A stretch of 64,000 nt of DNA from Aquanectria penicillioides (taxonomy: Eukaryota > Ascomycota > Sordariomycetes > Hypocreales > Nectriaceae), in contig PYIU01000002.1 in the NCBI GenBank assembly GCA_003415625.1, positions 806,001 to 870,000 of the forward strand, read 5' to 3'. This document shows, in pieces, positions 11,524 through 24,200 of this stretch. How positions within the stretch are numbered: position 1 is the first letter of the stretch; each line of letters begins with the position of its first letter. The position numbers and the translations under genes were made by a program. The notes under the pieces were generated by a model, which worked only from the letters and a program-made list of their open reading frames with translations, did no database searches and was not told the origin of the DNA.

Positions 11524-12803
11524 CTTTAGCATTGGAAAATAAGGTATAGCATTGATACATGGCCACGCCAAAATAAGACGGAAAGGAGGTTGGAATCAAC
11601 CCTGGACAGCTAATCCGGGGAAACTGCATCAGAGCGGGGGAGATCATGGGGGGCAAGCCATGGATTCTGGGGAGAAGCGGGGTAATTACAATCCATAATG
11701 ATGTCAACTCTTGTTAGTCGTCGGGCCCTCGCCAGGGCTTGTTGGTGGCAGCCATTGCTGGAGCGCGACAAAGTGTCCTGCCTACGAAATCATACTGGAG
11801 CCGACGAGCTCATTGCCGATTCTCAAGGGCCATTTGAAGCATGTGGCTGATGAATGAAGAAATGCCGGCATTCTTGATGGCTTGAAACCTCCGACTTTGG
11901 CCGATTAGCCGATCATTGTCTCACCAATCTTAAGCAATGCGTTGTCAAGCTACGCCGAGTAGTGATGATTGAAAAGGCCATTTTGGCTGACCCATCTCCA
12001 TATTGCATTGTTTTGTGATCCAAAATAGTTATTATTCATACTAACGATCTCGATTGCCATGCTCCGCTCCCGAAGCTAGAGATTGAGTATCAAATGGTTT
12101 TTCACCGAGGATAGGCTAGGGAAGAATGAAGAGCTCCCAAGCCGAAAGAGGATGAAGACCTCGTTCTACTAGTAATAAACTTGGATTGTGATTCGCAAAT
12201 ACTTGGATCAGGCGGCTTCGTATTGGTGCCCCTGTCCACACATCGGATCGCGGGTGGCCCGAGGTCCGAAAAGATAGCAGCGCCCCGAGAATAATCTTGG
12301 CGTCCGAAATCTGAGACTACCATCCGATACACAGAGTGAGTACTTGTGGGGGAAAGTATTCTAGTTACACCCTTTCAAGCCCGTTCAAGGCTGGTTTAAT
12401 GCAAGATTCCGAATCTCGGGAAATGGCGACGAACTATTGGTGGTGGGGGCATCAGGCGTTCAATGGTGGCAATCGGTGGGCTTGGGAAACTGGAACCGCG
12501 CTCGGTGTATATCCAGTTACCGGAGGAGAGTCGCATCCCGAACGAGGCTGCCGGTTTCCTATGGTCAAGCCATCGGCATAGGCGATCAGCCACAAACAGT
12601 TCTTTCAATTGTGTCAGAATGGGTTCAAGGTCAGGTCGTGCAAAGGGTCTCACCGATGTATCAATATAGCTTTCACGTATAAAATATCACCATCTGCCCT
12701 TACATTGAGACTAGTCCATCATCTTCTAGCAAGGATCAGTCCCAGTTGTCGATTCACGAAACTCCATTCAAGAACAAACTATTTTTCTTTCCTTCCCATC
12801 ATA
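11524..12803. promoter_or_regulatory. divergent intergenic region between regulator and monooxygenase
   Basis: About 1.3 kb between two genes read outward, so both promoters lie here. No intact ORF is credible. CGG/CCG-bearing motifs of the type bound by zinc-cluster regulators occur (for example around 12240-12300), but none is distinctive enough to call a site by eye. Confidence 0.5.
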
Positions 12804-14650
12804 ATGTGCGCTATGGCCGACTTTGTAGATAAACATGGCCCCCCAGCCGCCCACAACCAAACCAACACTGGAAGCGACAACAAGTCTCAAGATGCATCAA
12901 ACTGGGTGCCTATTTCTGATCAGCCACTTTTCAAAGAGCGCAAGCTCAGAGTTGTCTGTGTTGGTGCAGGTTATGCAGGCTTGATGATGGCATACAAATG
13001 GAGACATCAGTTTCAACTTGACAGCTTTATTGACTTGGTTATATACGAGAAGAACTCCGACATTGGCGGCACGTGGCTAGAAAACCGATATCCCGGAGTG
13101 GCCTGTGATGTGAGTTATGGCCCACCGTAAGCTTTTTTATTTATCAGTATCTAACTACTGTGTCTTTTGTTTCTGTCTAGGTTCCAGCCCATATTTACAC
13201 GTTCTCGTTTGAACCAAACCCCGACTGGTCCTCATTTTATGCATCAGGTCCCGAGATTTGGGACTATATCAAGAAAACAAGCAAGAAATATGATCTTGAG
13301 GAACGTGTTCATCTTAACTCAAAGGTTATTTCGACTATCTGGAATGATACAGAAGGAAAGTGGGCAATCAAAGTTGAGAGAGATGGGGTGATCTTGGAGG
13401 ATGAAGCAGATGTTCTTATCAACGGCGCAGGCATTCTAAACAAATGGCAGTGGCCTGATATTCAGGGAATTCATTCATTCCGTGGAAAGCTCATACACAG
13501 CGCAGCATGGGATACGACTGTTGACTGGGTCGGTAAACGAGTTGCAGTCATTGGGAACGGATCATCAGCCATCCAGATGGTACCAAAGATGCAGCCTGGC
13601 GCAGCCAAGATTGTCAATTACATCCGGAGTGCTACATGGATTTCGGCTAACTACGCCGCGGAATTTACTCCAGAGGGGAAGAACTTCCAGTACTCTGAAG
13701 AACAGAAGCAAACCTTCCGGGAAAATCCCACGGAGCTCTTGAGAACGCGTAAGGAGATTGAGCACGGCTTCAATCAATTCTTTTATGCGCTGTTCAATGA
13801 TACTCCCCAACAACAGGCTGTGTACAAAGCATTCAAACAGAGTATGGAAGAACGTCTCAATCACAAACCAGAGCTTTGCGCAAGTTTAATCCCATCTTGG
13901 AAGGTTGGATGTCGTCGCCTCAGTCCCGGGGAGGGATATCTCGAGGCCCTTCAAGCACCAAACGCCTCGATTGAGTTGAGCACCATTGAGGAGATAACGG
14001 AATTTGGGATCAAAACAACAGATTCCATGGAAGAATTTGACATCATAGTCTGCGCGACTGGTTTTGATGTCAGCTTCTCCCCGTTTTGGGAGCTCATGGG
14101 CAAAAACGGAGTTCGCCTCGCTGATCAATGGCGTGAAAATCCGGAGGCTTACTTCGGTATCTGTGCTCCTAATATCCCTAATTATTTCATATTCAACGGA
14201 CCAAACTGTCCAGTTGGGCACGGAAGTCTTCTTGCGGTCATGGAGTGGACGGCAGAATGGATTCTCAGATGGTGCAAGAAAATAGCCATGGAAGATATCA
14301 AGTATGCTCCTCTCCTGCTTGTACTTCAGCATTCAATGTTAACATTATTTAGGTCGGTTTGCGTTGACTCATATGCAACGGATGATTACAATGTGTACTC
14401 ACAGGAGTTTCTCAAGAGAACTGTTTGGACGAGTGGATGTCGTTCGTGGTACAAGAATGGGAAAACCGATGGCAAGGTAACGGCGATGTACGCTGGCAGT
14501 ATTCTGCACTACAAAGAAATTCTTTCAAGTTTCCGCGCGGAAGATTTCCATATCCAGTACAACGGATTGAATCGCTTTCAATTCATGGGCAATGGTCTGA
14601 CCAAGAGGGAGGTCAATGGAGAGGATTTGTCCTTCTACTTGGAGAAATGA
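12804..14650 (+). CDS. Baeyer-Villiger monooxygenase (class B FAD/NADPH), 3 exons
   Basis: Exons 12804-13109, 13181-14301 and 14353-14650 give 574 residues. Seen: the FAD-binding motif GAGYAG at 54-59; GGTWLENRYPGVACD across the first splice site continuing as VPAHIYTFSF; the Baeyer-Villiger fingerprint F-x-G-x3-H-x3-W-D at about 202-213 (FRGKLIHSAAWD); the NADPH-site motif GNGSSAIQM; and the ATGFD motif in the C-terminal half. Known: these enzymes insert oxygen next to a carbonyl, turning ketones into esters or lactones. The 51-base third-exon intron is in frame and would go unnoticed if only open frames were read; removing it restores IKSVCVDSY. The upstream ATG MCAM was taken; MADF three codons on is an alternative. 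Divergent from the regulator. Confidence 0.92.
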
Positions 14651-14763
14651 TAACGCAGATGGGAATTTCTGTATTCTGATTCTTGAGAGTTACTATATAA
14701 TCAACTTTATGTATCGTTGCTTCACAGCTATGCCTCAAGCCCCAGTCTAGCACAACTTTCAAC

Positions 14764-16264
14764 TTAAATTAGAGATGCACATGAGAATGCATTCTTCACG
14801 GTGCCAGCTTCGTATTGATCAATCTATGCGGTGTTAGAGACAGGCATACTTTAGTGAAGGTGGGATAAAACTTGAACTCACAATGCTCTTAATGCAAGAG
14901 TAGGTTCCGCCAATCAGGACAATAATGCCCATGATGAAAATGAGGCCATTTGCGATACTCCAGAAGATGTTCTTCTTACTGTACCACTTTCCTTCCTTGA
15001 TAAGAGTAAACCACATCATAGCAGGGATGTACAGAGTGAAGCCAGAGTTGAGCAAGCTTGACACAATACCGATCAATTCACTGAAGAAGGGGATCGACTC
15101 GGCAATAATGAAACCTATCCAGGTGATGATAGTGATCAAAATCAGCCATGTTATCCAACCCTTCTTGGTGTTGATGTATCGTGTAACCGAATCCTTGTAG
15201 ACCCTGCCATGGATGTATCGTGCGGCAACGGTTGTGCAGATGGAGCCGCTGATGAAGATGACAGGAAGGGCAACACCAAAAGCTACCTTTGACACTGTGG
15301 TCGATGTAGATAGGATCGCGGGAGATTGCACGTCTACTCCCACAAAGGAGTAGATGAGAGCTCCAGTAAGAGTGTAAATGATGATTTCGAGGGATCCCAA
15401 TGCCCAGATGGACTTCATGTAGTCAGTTGGCGTATGCATTTCGTCCATGAATGAGAATTGGGAGATGGAGAAGCTGTATGCGAAAAAGATGTTGCAGATG
15501 GCGAGGAATGCAGTGGAAAAACTAATGTTTTCTTTGGGCCACGCAGACCATTCAACCGGAACATCGCTATTCGACTTCTCAATACCGGTGGCAATCATAG
15601 TGATTCCAATGGCGAGAATAATCGAAGCAAAGTCGATGTAACCGAGGATGGCCATCTCTGCGAAGCTTGGTGGGATGGCAAGAATGACAAGGATGATGGC
15701 GGAAACGACACCCCATGCAATGCTGCAGATACTGCTTTCGGTGAGGACTTGAAACGCAATGGTCCCCGTTAAACAATGAGAGGCCGTGAGAAGAACAAGC
15801 ATTAGAGTCAACATGACACCAACGACTTCAGATCCAACACGGCCAAACATGAGCCCTCCTGCGGCAGGATAATGATCCACGTGCGGGAACTTCACCTTGA
15901 CCTTGCCGACGATGTAGGATGTGTAGATGGCGATCAAGCCAATACCAATAGAGCAAATAACGCCCGCAACCATACCGAGGGTCGCAAATGCGGCCGGAAT
16001 GGATAACGAACCCAAGGCGACGGCTTGCACAATCAGGACGATTACGAGGCGCTTCCAGCCGAGACGATGGAACTTGGCATTTCCAGCCATGATCTTTTGC
16101 TTCTCGAATTCGGTGACCTCTCCCACCATCTTTTCACTGGTGGCATCGTCCGGGGTGAAGAACTTGCCCGAGCCATGAATGTCACCGCTCTTCTTCTTGT
16201 TGGCATCTTTGCTGATTTGGTCGGCGGTCTCTGCCGCAGGAGGAATAGTTGTGTTGGGGATCAT
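14764..16264 (-). CDS. amino-acid transporter, AAAP family (neutral amino-acid permease type), 2 exons
   Basis: Exons 16264-14882 and 14823-14764 give 480 residues. After a hydrophilic N-terminus of about 65 residues, some eleven hydrophobic segments follow, beginning with FHRLGWKRLVIVLIVQAVALG, the typical first helix of fungal AAAP permeases such as Neurospora mtr. The last 19 residues (IDQYEAGTVKNAF...) come from a small second exon and match the conserved tail of the family. Reading through the donor instead gives a non-conserved 15-residue tail. Probable role: proton-coupled uptake of neutral or aromatic amino acids at the plasma membrane. Its end is about 110 bases from the end of the monooxygenase gene; whether it belongs to that module is unknown. 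Confidence 0.88.
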
Positions 16265-18127
16265 TGTAGTTTGTTGATCAGTCTACCATTGTCACAAAGA
16301 CGGTTTCGGGGTCCAGAACTCTGCGGCCCAGGATTTTGAGTGTGGAAGCCGAAGAGAGGAAGCGACTATCCGGCTCGGCTTGAACGTGGCAGTGTGAAAA
16401 GAGTTACTTGGAGAAGTCAATCAAGACAAGGTAAGAAGCGACAGTCCCACGAGGAGCGCTGTGGGGACGGTGCTCTTTTGAAGGCAGCACATGGCTGCCA
16501 CAGGTTCCCGAGGTCAGACGTGGAGCTCAGGGTTCCTGGAGAATCCGAGCAACAACAAAGTCTGTCTGTCAGTCGATGATGGCCAGTCATACGAAAGTCT
16601 CCATCCTCAATGGCGGGCTAGCCTTGACCCAGCATAGGCCAGCTGCTGATCCATGGAAGCAGTCCATTCTATGCTGATTCTAGAAAGAAAGACGGGTTAC
16701 GGAGCCGCTGGTAAGGATTTCCGGTTGGTTGTCTAAATTGGAGAAAACTAGCTCAGGAACGGGTGGCTGATTTATACCACACAGCATCTTTTTAAGTTCG
16801 TGATGGGTTCACAACCATTGGACCTGGGTTTATGTGGCTTGCAGTATTCCACCTACCACACAATTACCGAAGCCAAAAGCAAGAAGGAAAAAAAAGCGTA
16901 CTCTATCCAAAGGACTTCTTTGATCGACAAAAAGTACTTGATCGAGTTGAAGCGAAGTTTTCAAGCAGGGAGAATTCAACTATGTGGATTCCGTGAGTCA
17001 GTAGTCGGTCCATTTTACCTAATATCCCATGCTCTTGTGGAGATGCCGAGTCAGACGATGGATAAATGGGTCGCCGTCCGACGACGCGACGCTTTTCAAT
17101 TCGTCGCAAGTGAATCTCGTGTTCTTTTCGATCAGTTAGATGAATGGGGATTGGGAATCAATGCATACACATCGGTTCCGGGCCGGTCGCGAGGAAACGT
17201 TCTAGAAGTTGAAGCAAAAATTGGTAATCGAGTCAGAAGCATTGGCCACACCCGATCGCCCAACTCGTTGGCTCAAATCATGCTATGCATACCATTAAAC
17301 ATGGTGACGATCAAACGATGCCTTGTGACAGAAAAGGATAGTTGCACTTGATTCATTCGCCTATTTTCAACAGCCTTGAGGGTGGAGTGAGAGTTGCCGT
17401 AACTAGCCAGCTCGGTTGTACAGAGTTTTGCCATCGCCACCACCACCCAGCTCGGGCCCTCGGTGTCTATGAAACGTGGTCCCGTAAAGTGACGAAGAAG
17501 TTGTCTCCACATACGGAGTGCTCCAGAATGCATTGAACCTGGGGAACGGGCCCTGTCGCCTGATCGGAGACCTCAATTCCCTCTCCACGCGTACCCCGAG
17601 ATGGTCAGAGAAATTCCCAAGGGAGGTGCCGAAGAACGGCCTGAGCAAGGCCGACGGCGGCAGGCAATCCTATTTTCCCCTCAATCCACTCAGGGAATCA
17701 TACAAAGGTATTTCTTTTATTCATTCAATTTACTCAATATGTATGAGCGGCCCTTAGGTTGTGCAATGTCCCACCTTCTAGGAGCTGCTCAGTTTTACTA
17801 GTAGATCTGCCGTCGCCACAAGTCAACAAACTCAAATTTACTCAAGTTCCAAAGGAGAATAAACGTGTGATACACTGATTCTCGAGGTGGATCATCCAGT
17901 ATCAGCCCTATTCCAATGTATACTTTTACACCACCCGAGAGTTGCGGTTGAATACGAATAAAGCACCCTTCGGTTCCCACATGACCTTCCTCTACGGGAT
18001 ACCAATAATTGTTTCATCCATCATGAGTCATCAAGCAACTACATCGTTATCCAATCATCAGATCAAGGACCACAATCGCATGCCTTACAACATCACCATC
18101 ATACCATCAAAAAGTCCGAATCGTACT
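16265..18127. other. no supported gene
   Basis: About 1.9 kb. A 183-codon frame at 16800-17351 (+) has no recognisable domain and unconvincing composition. The part next to 16264 should be the transporter promoter. Confidence 0.45.
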
Positions 18128-18803
18128 TCATCGCCTCATCCTTTGTCCCTTCTTGAGCCGTGTATATGGAGTCAGGTAGAACGGCAATAATATGATCGAG
18201 CTCATCACCAAGAACCATGTGCTGTACAGTCTCCACATGAACCAAAGGAACGGCCCTAATCCAGGGAGTAGGAATAGTAGACAGTCCGAGACCGGGTACA
18301 GGTCTTCCTGGCTGGCAATATAGTATCTCTGCCTGCTGCAACCAAATTTCGTGGATTGACTGTGGTCAAAACCGGTGCTCCTTGAGTAAGCTGCAGAACT
18401 GATACGAGTCTCACTGGCGATTTATACACTGGGATAAACCATAGAGAATATGTCTGTCTCAAAGATACACACAGAAGGCCACTTTTGTGATCAAAATCTA
18501 TTGTGAATTTTAGCAGTTGTGTCGAGGCTCAGCAATCACATCAACATTACCGGTTGAGTCTACTCGGATGTCGAAGCGAGGATTAATGGCGCGATACCAT
18601 CTATACATGTTTATCACCATCCATAACGACTCAAGACTACCAGCCAGTGTAGCGGAGCTTCCAGCAGCATCGGGCAATGGTGTCGACCGATATGCGAACG
18701 AGGCGTTTGGTAAAAAGTAATTTGACAAAGCGAGCTCTTGTTGTTCATGGCTGCCCTGAGTTAGAGCTTTTATTACTCCAGGCATCTCCTTTGCTGTGTC
18801 CAT
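18128..18803 (-). pseudogene. NTF2-like (SigF-like) membrane-anchored protein with a frameshift
   Basis: Exon 1 is 18803-18551 and exon 2 is 18497-18128, joined through a 53-base intron with a CTAA branch-like site. Seen: MPGVIKALTQ, then NYFLPNASFAYRS, a block containing MYRWYRAINPRFDIRVDS, and in exon 2 LRQTYSLWFIPVYKSPVRLV. These follow the pattern of fungal SigF-like NTF2-like proteins (about 200 residues). Near 18360-18390 the frame must change by one base to reach the conserved YYIASQEDLYPVSD and the hydrophobic C-terminal anchor ending at 18128. Spliced length is 623 bases, not a multiple of three. Function of the family is not established. The shift is either a real disabling mutation or a sequence error. 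Confidence 0.65.
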
Positions 18804-19808
18804 AAGTAAGGCTTTGAGTCGTACCGTATAATCTATTCATGGAGCTTACCAGGGTGTTCCATAGTTGCTACACGTGAAATGGTGTGCTCTGCTACTGCAA
18901 AACCGAAGGAATAGTTGCAATATCAACGTTTGGCAGAGCCTCAGAGTTAGGTACCGCCCATGAATGGCTTTTAAGATTGACACAATCAACAAACCCTGTG
19001 TTTGGGGCTCTTGGAATGTGCAGGTTTCACACAAAATTCCTAACCTAGGGTGCTTCCAGGGAGATGGATTTTCCATGATTCGCATGTGATGATGCTCGTT
19101 TGATCACAGTATTTGATGCCAATTCCTTATACCATCCCGATTAGCGGTCTTTTTCTTGGCTTTTTACTTGCGGCAATACGTCTCGACCAGAGGTGGGACC
19201 TTCGTAAATGCGATGAATAACACTTCTACCGACGCTGATCCTGCACGTACAATAGTCCAAATACCTGAGTCCATCAGTCTTACTACCAAGACATGGAAAA
19301 CGCCACACTTGAACCAGATAAGATATGGGTGTTCCCGGCTATCACTCAAACACTATATGGAGCGCTAAGTGCGGACATATCACATGATGTCTCGAAGATA
19401 ACAAGAAATGAAGGCTTCCAAGATTTTTTATTTGGTCATGAGTTCACTCATTTATTGGATTAATATATACAATTACCCAATCCTCAAGGGTTTCAGGGGT
19501 CTACCCTTCGCAATACTAGTTCCAGCCGACCATGAATTTGAAGTTCAAGTATTTCTATCCAGAGGTATCACGCTGATCCTGTTTTTCTCGGCGCGGCTTG
19601 CCATATTAATGGCCTCTGTTTTCGCCAACCATGTATATCCATGGCATGGCCTAGGCTCTGTAGTCCACTAAGGTATACTTCTATGTCAGGTCTCAGCCGA
19701 CATCAGTGCCTTGTGGGGATGATGATGTGCTCAATTGAGCGACGCCACTTGGCGTAATATTTTTTTTTTTTTTTCTTTTCCTAGCCTGTTTGGCTCTTCT
19801 TGGGTACT
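18804..19808. other. no supported gene
   Basis: About 1 kb. It contains short frames only and a T-rich run at about 19760-19778. Confidence 0.45.
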
Positions 19809-21271
19809 TCAGGCTGGTCCGACGGAGATGAAAGTCTCCTTGGTGATATGAATTCCAAGAACTGTTTCTTCTCGCTTGGTTCCAAACCCAACCACGGCGC
19901 CATCGGGTTTGGCAGGAAGGGTAATGTTTTCTGCAACGGCATCAAAACTCTCCATCTCTTGGCCACCCGCTCGAGGCTTGGGTTCGCCATTCTTGTCAAG
20001 TCCCTTCATTGACCATAGCCGAGCCTCATCATCTTGAAGAGTGCTCTCGGAGATTTCATCATGGCTGGGCATCTCATAAGAGTGACTGTAAGGGTTTCGG
20101 CTCCTCCTCTTCTTATCAGCACCGTTAGACGCCCTCTTAGGGTTGGACTTGTCGGAATTGTTGCGGAGTCGAGCTGAGATAATAAATGGGATGTATCGCA
20201 TGCAGAAAGGCTTCAGAGCGGGCACCGACGCGCAAACCACGCCAGCGTTGACTTCGATGAAGCTCCAGATGACTTGAGGTGGGACATTCCATGAGTAATC
20301 GACGGAACTCAAAAGAGGAGACATGATGACTGTCCTCTTGATGGATGCAATGCACACGCTAGGGAATGTGAGTGGTAAATTAGAGCAGGGGTCTTTGAGT
20401 GAACTTACAAGCCACCGGTCGCAAAGAGCAAAGCGAGCGAAATCTTTTGGCGGAGGGGAATCTGGAGGGGAATGACGATCCTGATCGGAAGCAGTAAGAT
20501 GCAAACATCAATGACAATGTTGGCAATGCTGAGAGTCATCATGGGAACCAGGCTGTCAACACACTGGCCTTTGACGGTTACGTCCCAACCGGCACTGACT
20601 GGCCTGCATCGGAAGATCATGAGCAGAATGTACACCAAGGTATAAACGCAGACAATGCCGATCAGAGTGTGTACAGCTCGTCGGATCACCCTGTCGGGGG
20701 AAATTCGAAAATAAAATCCAAGCACAGAGAGTTTAGAAAAGGCAATGGAGACGGCAAAGATGAGAATTGAGCCAATGTATGTCTATTAGATATGACCGGT
20801 TAGCATCGGTGTCTTGCGAATAGATTCATAGACATTTAGTGTTCTCACCTGCCAGAAATGGGGACTAAACTTTGATAACAAAAGGTCCCACATATGATGA
20901 CCAGCTCCGAGATCGAGTACTATCATCACCCATGTCAGTAGCCGTTCTAATATGTGCAGCTCGCTCGAAGGTGACATACGGTGAAGGTTAAGCCCAAGGA
21001 ATACGATCGAGAAGCCCAGTGCACATAGGCACATGTCTGCTAGGCGTCAGTAAAGAGAATCTTGTATTGTTGACCAGGTAAAACGAACAGTCGTCGATTC
21101 CCAGCACACCCTTCACCACATATTTCCTTGTGAAAAGCCGGAGACAGACGGCAACGCATGCGAGAGTAGTCGTGGCAACGCCGGCTGCAAGCACTCCCCA
21201 GCGCTGTTCGGGGGATTGGTCACGGTTCGCACCTCACCCTGCGGGGGATCCATCACATAGACGGGGGCCAT
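19809..21271 (-). CDS. PTH11-like / rhodopsin-domain integral membrane protein, probable frameshift near the start
   Basis: Segments read as a seven-helix fungal protein: MAPVYVMDPPQGEVRTVTNPP at 21271, then RWGVLAAGVATTTLACV, YMCLCALGFSIVFLG, TYIGSILIFAVSIAFSKLSVL, VHTLIGIVCVYTLVYILL, the CRPVSAGWD motif, NIVIDVCILLLPI and a final helix, followed by a hydrophilic tail of about 130 residues ending at 19809. Four introns are needed, near 21079-21026 (donor GTTCGT), 20982-20921, 20850-20784 and 20408-20352. The first two blocks are in different frames and meet at a run of five G on the plus strand (21210-21214); one more base there would join them. No CFEM domain. Known: such proteins are PTH11-related putative receptors. 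The tail has Lys/Arg-rich and Ser-rich segments suited to cytosolic signalling. Confidence 0.75.
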
Positions 21272-24200
21272 GGCGATCGATGATGGAGCAACGAAGAAGA
21301 GGTGATCTACGTTGTTTGGCCGACCGCTCGAGGTAAAGATGGACGTGACTGGGCATCGTCAGAGGCTTTGTCCGGAAATCCAAGAGTATTATATCTTGAA
21401 GATCCTTCCCAGGATGGAGCTGACCGGGCCCGTCCATACTGGGGCCTCCCATCGCTGAAGGAAAAAAAAAAAGGAAAAAAAGAGAAAAAGAAAAACGAAC
21501 AAACGCGGTCCGGGTCCCACTGTCGCATTACGATGGTAGGAATCTTTAGGAAATCCGGTTGCAGCAAGTCCCATTGTCCCAAAGGCTTGGGATCCTCTTC
21601 GGACAAGGGTCGCTCGAGAGAGAGCTGGGCCTGTGGGAGCGGGACGAAGACCGTTGCGGCCGACAATGGCCAGGGCCGGGGCTTCAAGGCTGAGAGAATC
21701 ATCGTTCGACTTGAAACCCGCGTCTATGGGGCTCCATGGCTCATCCAGGAACGAAAAGTGACGGCTCACTCCATAAAGAGGACGAAAAAGCAACTTTTGC
21801 AATGCTTGTGAGTGGGCAGCTCTCCATCCGCGCGCGTCCAGGCCCTAGCAGACTGTCAGAGTGTGGCCAGGAACCCGACATCGCCCCCCGTGCCAAGGTC
21901 CCGCCTGCGTGGGGACGCTTGGAAGAATTTCTTCAACGGAGACGGGTGTGGCGTGGGCAGAGTTGCCATTGTCGCTCTCTCCTATGCGGAACGCAGCTTC
22001 GGCAGACAAGCATGTCTCGGGTCCATTGGACCCCGGTCCCAGTATCCGCTCCTCGCCGGCGCCCGGACTCCACGGGGGATTGGACGAAGAGCGCTACGAG
22101 TATTCGTTTTGGAATATGCATCACATCTCACATGGATAGAGCAGAAGAAACGAAGGTAAGGAAAAGAAATACCGGTACCATGTCGTCACCCCTCATCGCC
22201 AGTGGCCGTTGCCTTCTTTGATAAGGCCTTTGTCGGTTAACCCGACTCTAACAGCCGGTCGACGGACATGTCACTTCTCAACTGAAGCTAGTGGTATCTC
22301 CAAGTGTGTCATTGTGAGGGAGATGGATGGAGAAGCCAGGGTCAACCTGATCAAGGGTGTCCATTTCCCACTTGTGGAGAGTTGCACTCTGGATCTGGAG
22401 GTCGGCAACCCCCCTGGGAGGATACGATACAACGCAGGATCAAATCGCGACGTCCTGTCAACCGGGGGGACCCGTATTTTAGGGCAGCGCATCACTGGGT
22501 CAATATAAGCAGGCATTACAATGTATCTTCAAAGTCAAAAAGCGCCAATTCCAGGAGTGGAGGATCGACGGCGTTGCACTCAGAGTCCACTGCTGAAGGC
22601 ATGAGCCTTGCTTTGTCGGGTTCGACTTGAGACAACACCTCGACGACAAGTCATTCAAGCCATGTATGACTACAATAGTGCAGCAACTAGACGTTTCCTT
22701 TCTTTTCATCCTCGGGCCCCGATTGGGAAAGATTACGAGGATGGCCCTTTGTAGTATTGAGGGCCACTGGCCGGGATTATGCTGTTGCGGGCTCCTTATC
22801 GGAAACGGTCACATTGAACATTATTCGGTATAATCATTTTTTTTTCCTTTTTCTCTTTTTTTTTTTTGGATTCTTTGGCTGTGTCATTGTGACATTTGTT
22901 TGTCTTTTACTTCCGCTATTTGCCTTCCCTCTTCACCGATCTATATGACCCAAATAGTTAGTGGATAGCGGATTTGACCCCAAAGGCCAAAAATGGTGTG
23001 ATCTAAGCGACGCCGGTCTCAAAGGGGCCCATCATGAAGTTCGAAAAGGGTAATCCAAGTGCCTGGCAAAGAAGCGTGGAATCCGGGGTCTCCCGCATAT
23101 AGCTCTTGGGACGAGAAACACCCGGCTTGGACCTGGCCGGAGCCGCAACGCCGTCTGCTTGAATGAGGATGAACGTCTGCGTCCTGCGCAAGCGCAAGCT
23201 CCTCTGGCTCGCTTCCATTCAAGAAGCAGTAGTCTGTCAGCACCACGCCATAAGAATTTTGGGTGAGCAAATTAGAAAAGCGCCGAGGGGATAAGTGTTA
23301 GGCGTAGTGTGCTGTGTTGGCTGTGGGTTTGTTGCTTTTTCCAATTCTAAGCGTGGCTGACTCGGCAAGGTTGAAGATTTTGTTAGAAGGGTCAGTAATG
23401 CGGAAACAATGGGGCTCAATAGGGACGACATCCCTGTCAGCCTACTTCCCCATTGACACACACACGCAAGTCCTCATCGAGGCCTGTCTGGATACGGCGA
23501 TGCGGTTGATGGGCGGTCAACGAGTCAATTTCCAACGCGGTGTTTTTCGGGGACCGTGGAGTGCTTCGCGTGCGTATACGGACACGAAATCTCCATCAGC
23601 CTCTCACCGAGGAAAAGAACCAACCGGCCGGCCGACTGGTTTGCACCAACGAGAGTGAGTGTCTTGTCTTTGACGAGCTGCCTCTCGGCCTATTCCTGGA
23701 TATTGCTCCACATCCGAGGCGGGAATAACGAGTGAGCTTCCTCGTTGCTGTAAAACAGAAATGCACATCAGCCAACGGCTCTGCATGGCATAACGAAGCC
23801 TGACCTTGACAGAGGCGAGGCCGAGGCCGAGCATGACTCTGAAGAATGGAGTCTACAGGACAGAGGACTTTTATTTCTTTCCTTTTTCAGTCGGGTGGCG
23901 GGCAGACTACATTGATAGCATAAGGACCTAAGTTTTACCGTCGCCTCAGATCTTGCCGGCTGAGCCTGTAACGTGGCCGGCAACGAAACGTCCAGTCAAA
24001 AACCGTTGTAGAAAGAGAAGGCATCCTTGCTGTTCAAGTCCCCCAGAGGTCGACTCCGCCCATTTCGGTAGTTGTCTCTTGTCTCCAGGCGCGTTGAGCC
24101 TCGTGAGTGGTGGCCCCTCCATAGACTCCTCGCATCAGGCGATTCAAAGGCGCGACAGCCACGGCCTGATGAAAAAGCAACCATGCATCCAGGGTTTTCC

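Noticed and set aside
12339..12800. Upstream extension of the monooxygenase from frames at 12336-12682 and 12609
   Set aside because: These frames do not contain monooxygenase sequence; the conserved protein starts at the ATG at 12804.
16800..17351. 183-codon plus-strand frame
   Set aside because: No recognisable domain and no splice partner; composition not convincing.
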